A stretch of DNA of 57,612 bases from contig JACQAO010000072.1 of the NCBI GenBank assembly GCA_016194935.1, positions 1 through 57,612 on the forward strand. The letters are read 5' to 3'. Below the pieces are notes generated by a model. That model did not search any database. It saw only the letters and a list, made by a program, of their open reading frames with translations, and was not told the DNA's origin. This document shows positions 9,407 to 17,038 of the stretch, piece by piece (the first letter of the stretch is position 1; each line of letters starts with the position of its first letter). Source of the DNA: Betaproteobacteria bacterium (GTDB lineage Bacteria; Pseudomonadota; Gammaproteobacteria; Burkholderiales; Rhodocyclaceae). The translations under genes were made by a program, and so were the position numbers.

Positions 9407-10097
9407 ACGTATTGAAAACGCTGTCGTCCTCGCTTGCAGCGGCCTGACCAAGATTTTCCGTCAGGGCGCAGTACAGGTGCCGGTGTTGAGCGGCGTGGAT
9501 TTTTCCATCGGTCGCGCTGAGCGCGTCGCCATCGTCGGCGCCAGCGGTTCCGGCAAGAGCACCCTGCTGCATCTGCTGGGCGGGCTGGATGCGGCGACCG
9601 CCGGCAGCGTCAGCGTGCTGGGCCGCGAGTTGTCTTCGTTGTCGGAAGCCGAGCGCGGTCACCTGAGAAACCAAAGTCTGGGTTTCGTTTACCAGTTCCA
9701 CCACCTGCTGCCGGAATTCTCGGCGCTGGAAAATGTCGCCATGCCGCTGCTCATCCGGCGCATGCCCAAGCCCGACGCACTGGCGCAAGCGGCGACCGTG
9801 CTGGCCGAAGTCGGACTCAGCCATCGCTTGGCGCATCGCCCTGGCGAACTTTCCGGCGGCGAACGGCAACGCTGCGCCATCGCCCGCGCGCTGGTTACGC
9901 GACCGGCTTGCGTGCTGGCCGACGAGCCAACCGGCAACCTCGACCGCCACACCGCAGAAGGCGTGTTCGATCTGATGCTGGCCCTGAGCGCCAGTCACGG
10001 CACCAGTTTCATCGTGGTGACTCACGACATGCAATTGGCGGCAAGAGCGGGGCGGATATTGCGGCTTGACGACGGGGTGCTGCGCGCTCAAGCGTGA
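9399..10097 (+). CDS. lolD: Lipoprotein-releasing ABC transporter ATPase LolD
   Basis: 232 residues. Walker A is [11 protein letters not shown], the Q-loop region contains [17 protein letters not shown], the ABC signature is [15 protein letters not shown], Walker B is [11 protein letters not shown] and the switch histidine is in VVTHD. The [16 protein letters not shown] segment is characteristic of LolD. It powers lipoprotein release by the permease encoded immediately upstream, with which its gene overlaps. Start at ATG 9399. Confidence 0.95.
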   Translation: MNERIENAVVLACSGLTKIFRQGAVQVPVLSGVDFSIGRAERVAIVGASGSGKSTLLHLLGGLDAATAGSVSVLGRELSSLSEAERGHLRNQSLGFVYQFHHLLPEFSALENVAMPLLIRRMPKPDALAQAATVLAEVGLSHRLAHRPGELSGGERQRCAIARALVTRPACVLADEPTGNLDRHTAEGVFDLMLALSASHGTSFIVVTHDMQLAARAGRILRLDDGVLRAQA

Positions 10098-10203
10098 GGC
10101 GCCTTGTGCATATGGTCAAACTCGAGCCAAACTCGATATACTCATGCTAACAAATGTGGTCATGGTCGGCGGCTACTGAGTCACACCAACAGGAGCAAGA
10201 ACA

Positions 10204-10404
10204 ATGAGCGCAACCGAACAGGTATTGATCGAGAAGATCAGACAACTGCCGCCGCAACGGCTGGCGGAGGTGGAGGATTTTGTCGATTTTCTGCGTACGC
10301 GTGAGGATGAGCAACGCCTAACGCGGTCGGCAGCCAAGGCCAGCGAGGCGAGTTTCGCGGCAGTGTGGAACAACGACGAAGACGCAGCTTACGACCGGAT
10401 GTAA
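10204..10404 (+). CDS. Small antitoxin-like protein (DUF2281-type)
   Basis: 66 residues with the opening EQVLIEKIRQLPPQRLAEV and then DFVDFLR, the helical signature of DUF2281 antitoxin-like proteins. The acidic C-terminal part could wrap a toxin. An AGGAG-type ribosome site (AACAGGAGC) precedes the ATG. The next gene starts two bases after this stop and encodes a MazF/PemK-fold protein, so the pair reads as a type II toxin-antitoxin module. The function is inferred from fold and linkage. Confidence 0.75.
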   Translation: MSATEQVLIEKIRQLPPQRLAEVEDFVDFLRTREDEQRLTRSAAKASEASFAAVWNNDEDAAYDRM

Positions 10405-10406
10405 CG

Positions 10407-10742
10407 ATGACGTATTCTTTCGGCGATGTAGTGTTGGTGCCGTTTCCATTCACCGATCAATCGGGCGCGAAGAAACGACTCGCTGTCATCGTTTCCAGCA
10501 GCAGCTACAACGCCAGCCGACGCGATCTCGTCATCATGGCGATCACCAGCCAAGTGCATACGCCACTTGGTTTCGGCGAAGCCCTCATCGCCGATTGGCT
10601 GGCCGCAGGACTCATCAAGGCATCCGTGCTTAAACCGGTGCTCACGACCATCGAGCAAGGACTTGTCCTTCGCACCATAGGCGCGTTCTCTGCTGCCGAT
10701 TTGCATACTCTGCGAGAGTCCATTGCGCAGATCATCGGCTGA
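10407..10742 (+). CDS. MazF/PemK-family endoribonuclease toxin
   Basis: 111 residues from the ATG at 10407, chosen because it directly follows the antitoxin stop and gives the canonical N-terminus YSFGDVVLVPFPFTDQSGAKKRLAVIVSS. That SH3-like barrel signature, then ITSQVHTP and ASVLKPVLTTIE, match the PemK/MazF fold that cleaves mRNA. The longer frame from 10365 would overlap the antitoxin. Activity and target are not visible from sequence. Confidence 0.82.
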   Translation: MTYSFGDVVLVPFPFTDQSGAKKRLAVIVSSSSYNASRRDLVIMAITSQVHTPLGFGEALIADWLAAGLIKASVLKPVLTTIEQGLVLRTIGAFSAADLHTLRESIAQIIG

Positions 10743-10788
10743 GGTTGGGCTACAATCGCGCTATATCCCTTCATGAAGGCATCATGCG

Positions 10789-11184
10789 ATGACTGGAAAA
10801 ACCGGAGAACTGGTGCGGCTGCGCGAATTCCTGACCAGCCAGGCTGCACTGGAGCTGGCGATCCTGGTTGGCAGCCGTGCCACTGGCTGCGCCCACGCCG
10901 GCAGCGACTGGGATATTGCGATTCAATGGCCGGTGGCGCTGAGCCTGTTCGAAACCCTGGCCCGCACTGAAACACTGCGACGCGATCTGGCGGCGGCACT
11001 GGGCGCGGCTGAAGAGCATATCGACCTGATCGATCTGCCACGCGCGCGCCTCGCCATGCGGGCGGTGGTCGCCGAGGAGGGCTTGCCTCTAAAGGGCGAA
11101 GACAGCCTGGCCTGGAACCGCTTCCTCGCTCGCACTTGGCGTGAGCTTGAGGATTACCAATGGGAACAAGCGCGTGCGGCTTGA
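10789..11184 (+). CDS. mntA: MntA-type nucleotidyltransferase antitoxin
   Basis: 131 residues. The minimal nucleotidyltransferase motif is complete: GSRATGCAHAGSDWDIAI supplies the GS and the paired aspartates (DxD), and IDLIDL supplies the third acidic site. MntA proteins AMPylate the HEPN toxin HepT and thereby neutralise it. The gene overlaps the HEPN gene that follows. A TACAAT box near 10750 could be its promoter -10 element. Confidence 0.85.
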   Translation: MTGKTGELVRLREFLTSQAALELAILVGSRATGCAHAGSDWDIAIQWPVALSLFETLARTETLRRDLAAALGAAEEHIDLIDLPRARLAMRAVVAEEGLPLKGEDSLAWNRFLARTWRELEDYQWEQARAA

Positions 11185-11590
11185 CCTCTACCAAGCGGAA
11201 ACTGCCCACATTGCTCGCGAGCAGAGCGCCATGCTCGACGAGGCGCGCAGTAAGCTCCTGGCCGGAGAAACCCTGTCGCGGCTGGAGCAGAACGGCGTGC
11301 TGCACGCCTTGCAGGTGCTGATCGAAAATGCCATCGGCAAGAGCAAGCAAATGCTCAAGGCTGCCGGGGAGCCCATCCCCGTTTCCGCCTACGATAGCTT
11401 TGCCGCGCTGGCACGCCGCAGCGGTATCCGCGAAGACGAGCTACCTGCCTGGAACGCCGTAATCGGCCTGCGCAACCGCATCGTGCATGACTACATGGAC
11501 ATCGATTTGGCGCGCGTGCTGGACCTCGTGCAGCTCGCGCGCCACGAGTTTGTTACGGCGTTTCTGCTGGCCGATCCGCTGTTGAGTTGA
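11141..11590 (+). CDS. hepT: HepT-type HEPN ribonuclease toxin (DUF86)
   Basis: 149 residues from GTG 11141; GTG 11174 (starting VRLDLYQ) is an equally plausible start and fits shorter family members. The four-helix HEPN fold is marked by the catalytic LRNRIVHDY motif (RxxxxH with the following tyrosine), the residue type modified by MntA. It overlaps mntA by up to 44 bases. Family knowledge supports a two-gene HEPN/MNT toxin-antitoxin system; that it is active here is inferred from intact motifs. Confidence 0.85.
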   Translation: MSLRITNGNKRVRLDLYQAETAHIAREQSAMLDEARSKLLAGETLSRLEQNGVLHALQVLIENAIGKSKQMLKAAGEPIPVSAYDSFAALARRSGIREDELPAWNAVIGLRNRIVHDYMDIDLARVLDLVQLARHEFVTAFLLADPLLS

Positions 11591-11660
11591 AAAGAAAATT
11601 CGAGCCTGGAACCATTAATTGTTGTCGACGTGGCCCTCAACCTCAGGAGGTCGGTGGCAT

Positions 11661-12581
11661 TTACCCGACCGTATTGAACGACGCGACGACGTCGACAAGC
11701 TGTTGCCTGACCCAAACATGGGCAGGGTCGCCGTGGAAGCGCTCATGCCAGATCATGGCTGGCGACAAGGGCGCAACCTGTAGCGGCAGATCCAGGAGTG
11801 CGAGCGGGAGCCTTTCCGCAAGCAGGCGCGCCAAACGGCTTGGCAACGTGAGAATCATGTCGCTGTCCGCCACCAACATCGCACCAGCAAGAAAATGGGG
11901 AACTCGCAGCGCGACGTGGCGAGTGAGGCCCAGTGTCGAGAGAGCAACGTCGACCGCGCTCTCTCCCACTCCGGAAATGGTCACGGTGATGTGGCGCAAG
12001 GTCACATAACGTTCCAGGCTGAGTCCGTCTGATACGCCGGGGTGATCGGATCTCACCACACACACCAAGCTGTCGGTGTAAAGGCTGCGCCGATGGAGAC
12101 TGCCGGGCAGTGCCTCAAAAATGCCCAGTGCTAGATCTGCGGCCCCCTGCTCGATAAGCCGCACGTTGTCCCCAGCAGGTTGCGCGATATGGAGACATAG
12201 CGCAGGCGCATGGCGCTCGAAGCGGGCAGTCAAACCAGCAAGGACCATCAAGCTCAGGTGGTCGTGCGCGGCGATCGTGATCCGACCCGTTGCAGAGGCG
12301 GGATCGAAGACCGCAGGTGAGACGATGCCTCGGGCATCGTCCAGCAGCCTAGCTACTGGACCTGCCAGCGATTCACCGCGTGGCGTCAGTTCCAGCCCGA
12401 GCTTGCCACGAACTACCAGGCGATCATCCAGCATCGTACGCAGTCGCCCCAGCGCGCGGCTGGCGGCCGGCTGGCTCAAGCCCAGGCGGAGGGCCGCCTG
12501 GGTGACGCTTCGTTCCCGAACGAGTGCTTCAAACAGTTTTAACAGGTTGAGGTCGACCGCAGACAAATCCACTTGGTGCAT
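11661..12581 (-). CDS. LysR-family transcriptional regulator
   Basis: 306 residues from the ATG at 12581, which has an AAGG about eleven bases upstream and gives the usual LysR N-terminus VDLSAVDLNLLKLFEALV; upstream in-frame starts (12599, 12629) remain possible. The winged helix at about residues 5-65 includes TQAALRLGLSQPAASRALGRLR, and a periplasmic-binding-type effector domain follows. It is divergent from the NmrA-type gene at 12662 with an 80-base gap, the classical arrangement for a LysR regulator and its target. The effector is unknown. Confidence 0.9.
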   Translation of the reverse strand: MHQVDLSAVDLNLLKLFEALVRERSVTQAALRLGLSQPAASRALGRLRTMLDDRLVVRGKLGLELTPRGESLAGPVARLLDDARGIVSPAVFDPASATGRITIAAHDHLSLMVLAGLTARFERHAPALCLHIAQPAGDNVRLIEQGAADLALGIFEALPGSLHRRSLYTDSLVCVVRSDHPGVSDGLSLERYVTLRHITVTISGVGESAVDVALSTLGLTRHVALRVPHFLAGAMLVADSDMILTLPSRLARLLAERLPLALLDLPLQVAPLSPAMIWHERFHGDPAHVWVRQQLVDVVASFNTVG

Positions 12582-12661
12582 TTTCACTATAACCTTCATG
12601 TCATTGATGCATGTCGAACAATCATGCATCCTTCTGGTTCATTTGAACAGGAGATTTTTGT

Positions 12662-13561
12662 ATGACTGCTTCCTCCCCCCTTCCTTACGTTGTGTTCGGC
12701 GTGACCGGGCGTACCGGCGCCGCTGCCGCCGATGCGCTTTTGCGCTCCGGCCACCCTGTGCGCGTCGTGGTGCGCGACCCAGCCAAGGGCCGACCGTGGG
12801 CCGAACGTGGCGCGGAGGTTGCCATAGCCGACCTGACAGACCTGGCCTCAATGATCAGAGCGCTCAGTCAGGTACAAGGCGCCTATGTAGTCAGTCCGCA
12901 GCACTACAACCGTGAAGATCTGTTCGAGAGGGCAGACTTGATTGCCGATATCACGGCGCGCGCCGCAGTTGCGGCGGATGTACTCAGACTTGTGGCTCTT
13001 TCCTCGGTGGGCGCCGACCGTGAAAGCGGAACGGGATGGATCAGGATGAACCGCATGTTCGAGCAGCGTTTGACCGAAGCCGGTGTGTCCACCATCTTTC
13101 TGCGCGCGGCCTATTTCATGGAGAACTGGATGCCGATGGTCGGACATGCCATGCGCAGCGGCACTTTGCCGACGTTTCTGGCGCCAGCACAGCGTCCTCT
13201 CCCGATGGTGGCGACTGTGGATGTCGGTAGCACCGCAGCTGCTTTGCTGCAAGAAGAAAGGGCGGGGACCTGCGTCGTCACTCTCTCGGGACCCAAAGAC
13301 TACGCCCCGAACGATATCGCCGCCATCGTTTCAGCCACGCTCGGGAAGCCTGTCGACGTGACAGTCCTGCCGGAAGCAGAGTGGCCGAAAGCGCTGGCGG
13401 AAGCCCATTTTTCAAAGGCCGCCCTTGCTGGTTTCGCCGAAATGACCCGTGGTCTCAATTGCTCGCATATCGACATCAAGAGCGATCCCGGCGCGCTCGA
13501 ATGGGCAGGAACGACTACGCTCGAACGAGTCATCGTCGAACTGGCGCAGCGTCAGCGCTAA
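12662..13561 (+). CDS. NmrA-family NAD(P)-binding oxidoreductase
   Basis: 299 residues. The N-terminal Rossmann motif GVTGRTGAAAADALL and the following VRVVVRDPAKG fit the atypical short-chain dehydrogenase NmrA/HSCARG/quinone oxidoreductase 2 group. It lacks an obvious YxxxK pair in the canonical place, as many NmrA-like proteins do. The group includes redox sensors and NAD(P)H-quinone or azo reductases, so I would not assign a reaction. Divergent from and probably controlled by the LysR gene. An AGGAG sits just ahead of the ATG. Bases 13562-13743 after it hold no gene I can support. Confidence 0.85.
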   Translation: MTASSPLPYVVFGVTGRTGAAAADALLRSGHPVRVVVRDPAKGRPWAERGAEVAIADLTDLASMIRALSQVQGAYVVSPQHYNREDLFERADLIADITARAAVAADVLRLVALSSVGADRESGTGWIRMNRMFEQRLTEAGVSTIFLRAAYFMENWMPMVGHAMRSGTLPTFLAPAQRPLPMVATVDVGSTAAALLQEERAGTCVVTLSGPKDYAPNDIAAIVSATLGKPVDVTVLPEAEWPKALAEAHFSKAALAGFAEMTRGLNCSHIDIKSDPGALEWAGTTTLERVIVELAQRQR

Positions 13562-13743
13562 AGGCCAGCAGGCGTTATTCGGCTTCGCCAAACGGCTAAG
13601 AGGCCGACCAAGGCCAACTCTCCCCTGCCATATAGCGAATACATCGTTGGGATTGAGATGTGAGGAATAAAGGGAACTGTTTGCGAATTAAAATCGGGAT
13701 TTACTTCTGGACGAACATTTCCGATTCGATGCCAGCCTTCCCA

Positions 13744-13974
13744 TCAAGCATTCACGATCATCGGATAATCGAAAGATTCCGCCGCCTGTGGCAACAGGCG
13801 TTCCACATGGCGCGCCTCCTGAGCCTCAAACAGACGTTTCGCCACATCCTGCGCGATCTCGATAGTTTCCTGAATCGTGCGCCCCTGGGCAATCAGCCCC
13901 TGCACCTCATCGGAGGTCGCCAGATAAATCCCTTCCGGCAACTTCTCGATATACAAATTCACAATGCGTTCCAT
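13744..13974 (-). CDS. HicB-like (DUF1902-type) antitoxin-like protein
   Basis: 76 residues from the ATG at 13974, whose A is shared with the TGA of the preceding short frame; a TTG at 13977 is the alternative. The sequence IYLATSDEVQGLIAQGRT matches the partial RNase-H-like fold of HicB/DUF1902 proteins (the GxYxAxSxDxPGL pattern). No HicA-type double-stranded-RNA-binding toxin is adjacent. It is the last member of a minus-strand chain of overlapping genes beginning with DUF433, which suggests a composite or decayed toxin-antitoxin locus. Confidence 0.65.
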   Translation of the reverse strand: MERIVNLYIEKLPEGIYLATSDEVQGLIAQGRTIQETIEIAQDVAKRLFEAQEARHVERLLPQAAESFDYPMIVNA

Positions 13975-14051
13975 CAATTCTTCTTCACGATAGTGGCTTT
14001 CTGTGGCTCGGCAGCTTCAGTCGGCAGATTCTGGTCGATCTTGAACTTCAT
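13974..14051 (-). pseudogene. Truncated DUF5615 PIN-like toxin remnant (25 codons)
   Basis: The frame starts at ATG 14051, overlapping the DUF433 stop as ATGA, and opens with MKFKIDQNLPTEAAE, the start of DUF5615 PIN-like proteins, normally partnered with DUF433. After about 15 codons the similarity ends (PQKATIVKKN) and a TGA overlaps the ATG of the HicB-like gene. A full member has about 110 residues, so an internal deletion probably removed nearly all of the catalytic domain while keeping both translational junctions. Whether the 25-residue peptide is made is unknown. Confidence 0.6.
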
Positions 14052-14275
14052 GCCGCCAGCGGCACCAGTTCTTCATGCGCCAGTGCCGCCGCATAAGCCA
14101 TGCAGGCATGTACATCGTCTGCGGTAAGCGGCGGGTAGCTGGCGAGGATGACATTGACTGTCATGCCTTCCGCCAGATTGTCGAGCACGCTGCTGACCGT
14201 TATGCGAGTTCCGGTAATGCAGGCGCGGCTCTTGCAGATGGCGGGATCGACGTGAATATGTTGTTGCCAATGCAT
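14048..14275 (-). CDS. DUF433-family antitoxin
   Basis: 75 residues with the helix-turn-helix-like core CITGTRITVSSVLDNLAEGMT and the LTADDVHACMAYAAALA segment characteristic of DUF433. Such proteins pair with DUF5615 PIN-like toxins. A good Shine-Dalgarno AAGGAG lies eight bases before the ATG. It is coupled to the truncated DUF5615 frame by a four-base overlap. With its toxin largely deleted it may be an orphan antitoxin. Confidence 0.8.
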   Translation of the reverse strand: MHWQQHIHVDPAICKSRACITGTRITVSSVLDNLAEGMTVNVILASYPPLTADDVHACMAYAAALAHEELVPLAA

Positions 14276-14568
14276 CCGCTTGACTCCTTGAGCGAAATTA
14301 CGTTTTTAGCATGCCCAGCGAATATTCGAGAACAGCCCGCCGACACACAGGCTTGGAAGAAAATAATCATCCCAACGTCAGCCTATTCGTCTTTAGCGCC
14401 AGCGTCAATTGAGGGCGTTGTCCACCCACCCGTGAGGGTGAGGCGAGCATGGCCCCGCCGAATATGCTGCGCGGCCCTGTGGCCAGGCGCGACGTTCGGG
14501 TTCGTGGGAACGGCTAGGAGTTCGTGCAGATCGAGTACCATTTCCAACATTGGAAATGGTCGGCGCAG
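14276..14568. other. Intergenic stretch without a supported gene; contains a 24-bp inverted repeat
   Basis: No coding frame here resembles a protein. The notable element is a perfect inverted repeat with 11-base arms: ACCATTTCCAA at 14537-14547, CA, then TTGGAAATGGT at 14550-14560. It lies eight bases beyond the stop of the RelE-like toxin gene. No T-run follows the repeat on the toxin's strand, so it is a weak terminator candidate; an operator or a mobile-element scar is also possible. Confidence 0.6.
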
Positions 14569-14850
14569 TCAACCGCGCTTGAGGTCTCGATAGAAGTTTT
14601 CGTGGGGGCCAACTGCTTCCAGATAAATCAGTCTCACCTGGTCATCGAGCGTGTACCCCAGCAAATAGAGCTGGCCCTGGCTCCGGAACTTGAAGACGAA
14701 AAGGTCGGCGAGGTCGCCCTTCTTCCGTTCACCAATGGTCGGATAGCCGGCAACCGCCTCCACAGCCGCGTCAACATCGGAAGCGATGTTGTCGTGGAGT
14801 TTCTTGTATTGCCTGGCAAAGCGGCGCGTCTGTTCGACGCTGTAGTTCAT
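14569..14850 (-). CDS. RelE/ParE-superfamily toxin
   Basis: 93 residues. The motif FARQYKKLHDNI, the central LADLFVFKFRSQGQLYLLGYTL and the closing HENFYRDLKRG fit the RelE/ParE fold, which contains mRNA interferases and gyrase inhibitors. Its ATG overlaps the antitoxin TGA by four bases. Which activity it has cannot be read from the sequence. Confidence 0.82.
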   Translation of the reverse strand: MNYSVEQTRRFARQYKKLHDNIASDVDAAVEAVAGYPTIGERKKGDLADLFVFKFRSQGQLYLLGYTLDDQVRLIYLEAVGPHENFYRDLKRG

Positions 14851-15080
14851 GCCGCGCGGCTCCGGGGTACGAAAGGCATAGCGTGCTCGCGAGGCTCTGC
14901 CATCGAAGCCAAAGACTCAGCAACAAAGCTCACGGGCAAATCAGGATTGTCTAGCGCGGCTCTACCGACCTTGGCCCAAAATTCGACTTGGCCAGCGATG
15001 GTTCTATGTTCGGCAGAGGCGTCAGCCTTAGCCTGGTCATAGAGCGTCTGGTCAATCCGGATAGAAGTGGTGGCAGGCAT
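14847..15080 (-). CDS. ParD-like antitoxin
   Basis: 77 residues from the ATG at 15080, selected because GGAG lies six bases before it; the open frame extends to a GTG at 15098 inside the upstream palindrome. The N-terminus TTSIRIDQTLYDQAKADA is a ribbon-helix-helix DNA-binding module, and AGQVEFWAKVGRAALDNPDL is typical of the ParD-like antitoxins of RelE/ParE pairs. The palindrome at 15092-15109 next to the start is a likely autorepression operator. Confidence 0.82.
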   Translation of the reverse strand: MPATTSIRIDQTLYDQAKADASAEHRTIAGQVEFWAKVGRAALDNPDLPVSFVAESLASMAEPREHAMPFVPRSRAA

Positions 15081-15091
15081 AATGGACTCCA

Positions 15092-15109
15092 TTACCACAT
15101 ATGTGGTAA
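15092..15109. promoter_or_regulatory. Perfect 18-bp palindrome, candidate toxin-antitoxin operator
   Basis: TTACCACATATGTGGTAA is perfectly self-complementary and ends 12 bases before the ParD-like start codon. Ribbon-helix-helix antitoxins bind such palindromes to repress their own operon. The role is inferred from position and symmetry. Confidence 0.7.
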
Positions 15110-15230
15110 ATGGTAGGATAGGGCTTCAAACCGTGGTCGTCAAGTCCTTTGAGCGAAAGGATACGATTCCCCAAGGTATTCCTTCTTGAGTAATACCGTT
15201 TATTCCCCGCCTTCCAGCAGCGCCTCTTCC

Positions 15231-15326
15231 TTAAAGGCTCCAGGTTCGGTTTGACCTTGCCCCTGAAAAACCCGTGACAGCCTTATCAATTTCCACCAGC
15301 GAACTTTTCGTTGCTTCTGCTAACAT
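15231..15326 (-). CDS. Possible small or frameshifted open reading frame
   Basis: ATG 15326 has a strong AAGGAG five bases upstream and opens MLAEATKSSLVEIDKAVTGF before a TAA at 15231. Removing one T from the TTTTT run in the GGTTTTTC stretch near codon 20 would continue in another frame to a later stop (ending EEALLEGGE). This could be a recently broken small gene or a genuine 31-residue peptide. No homologue is recognised. The rest of 15110-15377 shows nothing else. Confidence 0.25.
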   Translation of the reverse strand: MLAEATKSSLVEIDKAVTGFSGARSNRTWSL

Positions 15327-15377
15327 TCGTGCTCCTTGTACCGCCCGGTCCAGCTTAGGAGGTTGTCGGCATGAACT

Positions 15378-16001
15378 ATGGTCGACGTTTCTACCTTTGC
15401 ACAAGGGTTTGCACTTGGGTTAGGTTTGTTTGTGTGCCCGGGACCGAAGGATGTACTGATTCTCCGACAGGCGATCTTTCAACGTCCTGCATCTGAATTA
15501 GTTGCGGTTGGCGTCCTTAGTGATGCACTCCTCATTTGGTTTGGGATGGCTGGCGCGTCAGCGGCTTTAAGCCGGGCGCCAGCATTGCAAAGCGCGGCGC
15601 TTTGGCTCGGTGCGTGCCTGATGGTTGGACACGGACTCCTTTCCGCGAGACGTGCGATTGGTGGAGCCGTGGATGTCGCTGCTTTTGCAAGCAAAGAGCG
15701 AACACTGACCCGTGGCAAGAGCCTTACTGCACTTCTGGTGGTTTCATTTTTCAACCCCGTCGCATGGCTCAACACGGTACTGGTGATCGGCACGGTTGGG
15801 GCGACATTGCCGCGAACCGGGCAAGCCAGCTTCGCACTTGGAGCGATCATGGCCTCACTCACTTGGTTTCTTGCACTCGTGACAGGAGCGCGCACCGCCA
15901 AACGTTGGATGACCAACCCGAATACTTGGCGCATCCTAGAATGGTGCGTGGCGGTGACCATGATCGCGCTGGCGGCGCAAGTTGTTCGCGGCTTGCTCTG
16001 A
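15378..16001 (+). CDS. LysE-family translocator
   Basis: 207 residues with about six hydrophobic segments. The family signature GLFVCPGPKDVLILRQA near the N-terminus and SFFNPVAWLNTV near residue 120 match LysE/RhtB exporters, inner-membrane proteins exporting amino acids or small metabolites by proton exchange. The AGGAGG at 15357 is 15 bases from this ATG but well spaced for an out-of-frame ATG at 15371, so a short overlapping leader peptide may precede it. Substrate unknown. Confidence 0.85.
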   Translation: MVDVSTFAQGFALGLGLFVCPGPKDVLILRQAIFQRPASELVAVGVLSDALLIWFGMAGASAALSRAPALQSAALWLGACLMVGHGLLSARRAIGGAVDVAAFASKERTLTRGKSLTALLVVSFFNPVAWLNTVLVIGTVGATLPRTGQASFALGAIMASLTWFLALVTGARTAKRWMTNPNTWRILEWCVAVTMIALAAQVVRGLL

Positions 16002-16049
16002 CGCACAACGAAGCAGTAGCATATTCAAGGTACCAGGATCGATTTCCCG

Positions 16050-16961
16050 TTAAGTGTGCTTGGGAATCGTCATTGCGGCGACGCCGGTCACGACGCAGGC
16101 TAATCCTATCCACGCCGAGGTTGTCAGAGATTCGCCGAGAAATATCACGCTCAGCGCGACACCAATCGGAACTCTCAAATACGCTTGCGCCGTCGTGGCA
16201 ACCGAGCCAAGCGTTCGTATCAACCGAAAGTAGATCACGAAGGCCAACGCGGTCGAGAATATCGATAGCGCCAGCAGCGCCATCAAGGAAGGAATCGACG
16301 GATGCAGCGTCCAAGGGTGGTCGACGGCCAGACTTGCTGGAATCAGCAGGACGGCGCCCACTAACAGTGAACCCGCCGCCGGGACAATTGGCGGGTGGTC
16401 GTTGAATGATCGACCGTACAGGGCGGCGCCCGCGTAGCAGATGGTCGCGGCTACGATTGCAAGCTGCGGAAGAACTTGACTCCCGAGACCATCCAACACG
16501 CTGGCGCCAACGATCAGGCAGATGCCCGCAAGGCCGGCGACGACACCGAAGAGCTTGCGTGCGGTGACCTGCTCATGTTTTGTGATGAGCCACGTTGCGA
16601 CGAATGTCAGTACCGGCGAAGTTGAGTTCAGGATGGTCGCCACTCCTGCCTCCACCGACTGTTCCGCCCACGCGATGAGCGTGAATGGGATCACGCTGTT
16701 CAGCAAAGCCTGCGCCAGAAAACGGCGCCAGAGGGCGGGGTCGCGCGGTACTTGAACGTTGCGAACTATTATCCAGACGCCAAGGAGAGCGCCGGCGATA
16801 AGCGTTCTGACCGCAATCAGCGTGAGCGGCGGTATGGTGGCAACGGCAACCCGGATGAACGTGTATGAGGCGCCCCAAAGAGTGGCTAGTCCCAGGAGCA
16901 ACACGAAGTCGAAGTTGGAGTTTCTTGCCTCGATGGCGGTGGTTCGGGTGATGGTTGGCAC
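16050..16961 (-). CDS. EamA/DMT-superfamily transporter
   Basis: 303 residues with ten predicted hydrophobic helices in two EamA repeats. The first begins LLLGLATLWGASYTFIRVAV and the second begins AIVAATICYAGAALYGRSF. The family consists of inner-membrane drug/metabolite exporters (RhaT, YdcZ, RhtA relatives). It is convergent with the LysE gene. Substrate unknown. Confidence 0.88.
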   Translation of the reverse strand: MPTITRTTAIEARNSNFDFVLLLGLATLWGASYTFIRVAVATIPPLTLIAVRTLIAGALLGVWIIVRNVQVPRDPALWRRFLAQALLNSVIPFTLIAWAEQSVEAGVATILNSTSPVLTFVATWLITKHEQVTARKLFGVVAGLAGICLIVGASVLDGLGSQVLPQLAIVAATICYAGAALYGRSFNDHPPIVPAAGSLLVGAVLLIPASLAVDHPWTLHPSIPSLMALLALSIFSTALAFVIYFRLIRTLGSVATTAQAYLRVPIGVALSVIFLGESLTTSAWIGLACVVTGVAAMTIPKHT

Positions 16962-17038
16962 GGGACTCTCGCGCTGGCAACTATTTTATATCGCGATTAT
17001 GTCGGAATCGACTCGAAGTAGGCGCAATCCACGAGGGG

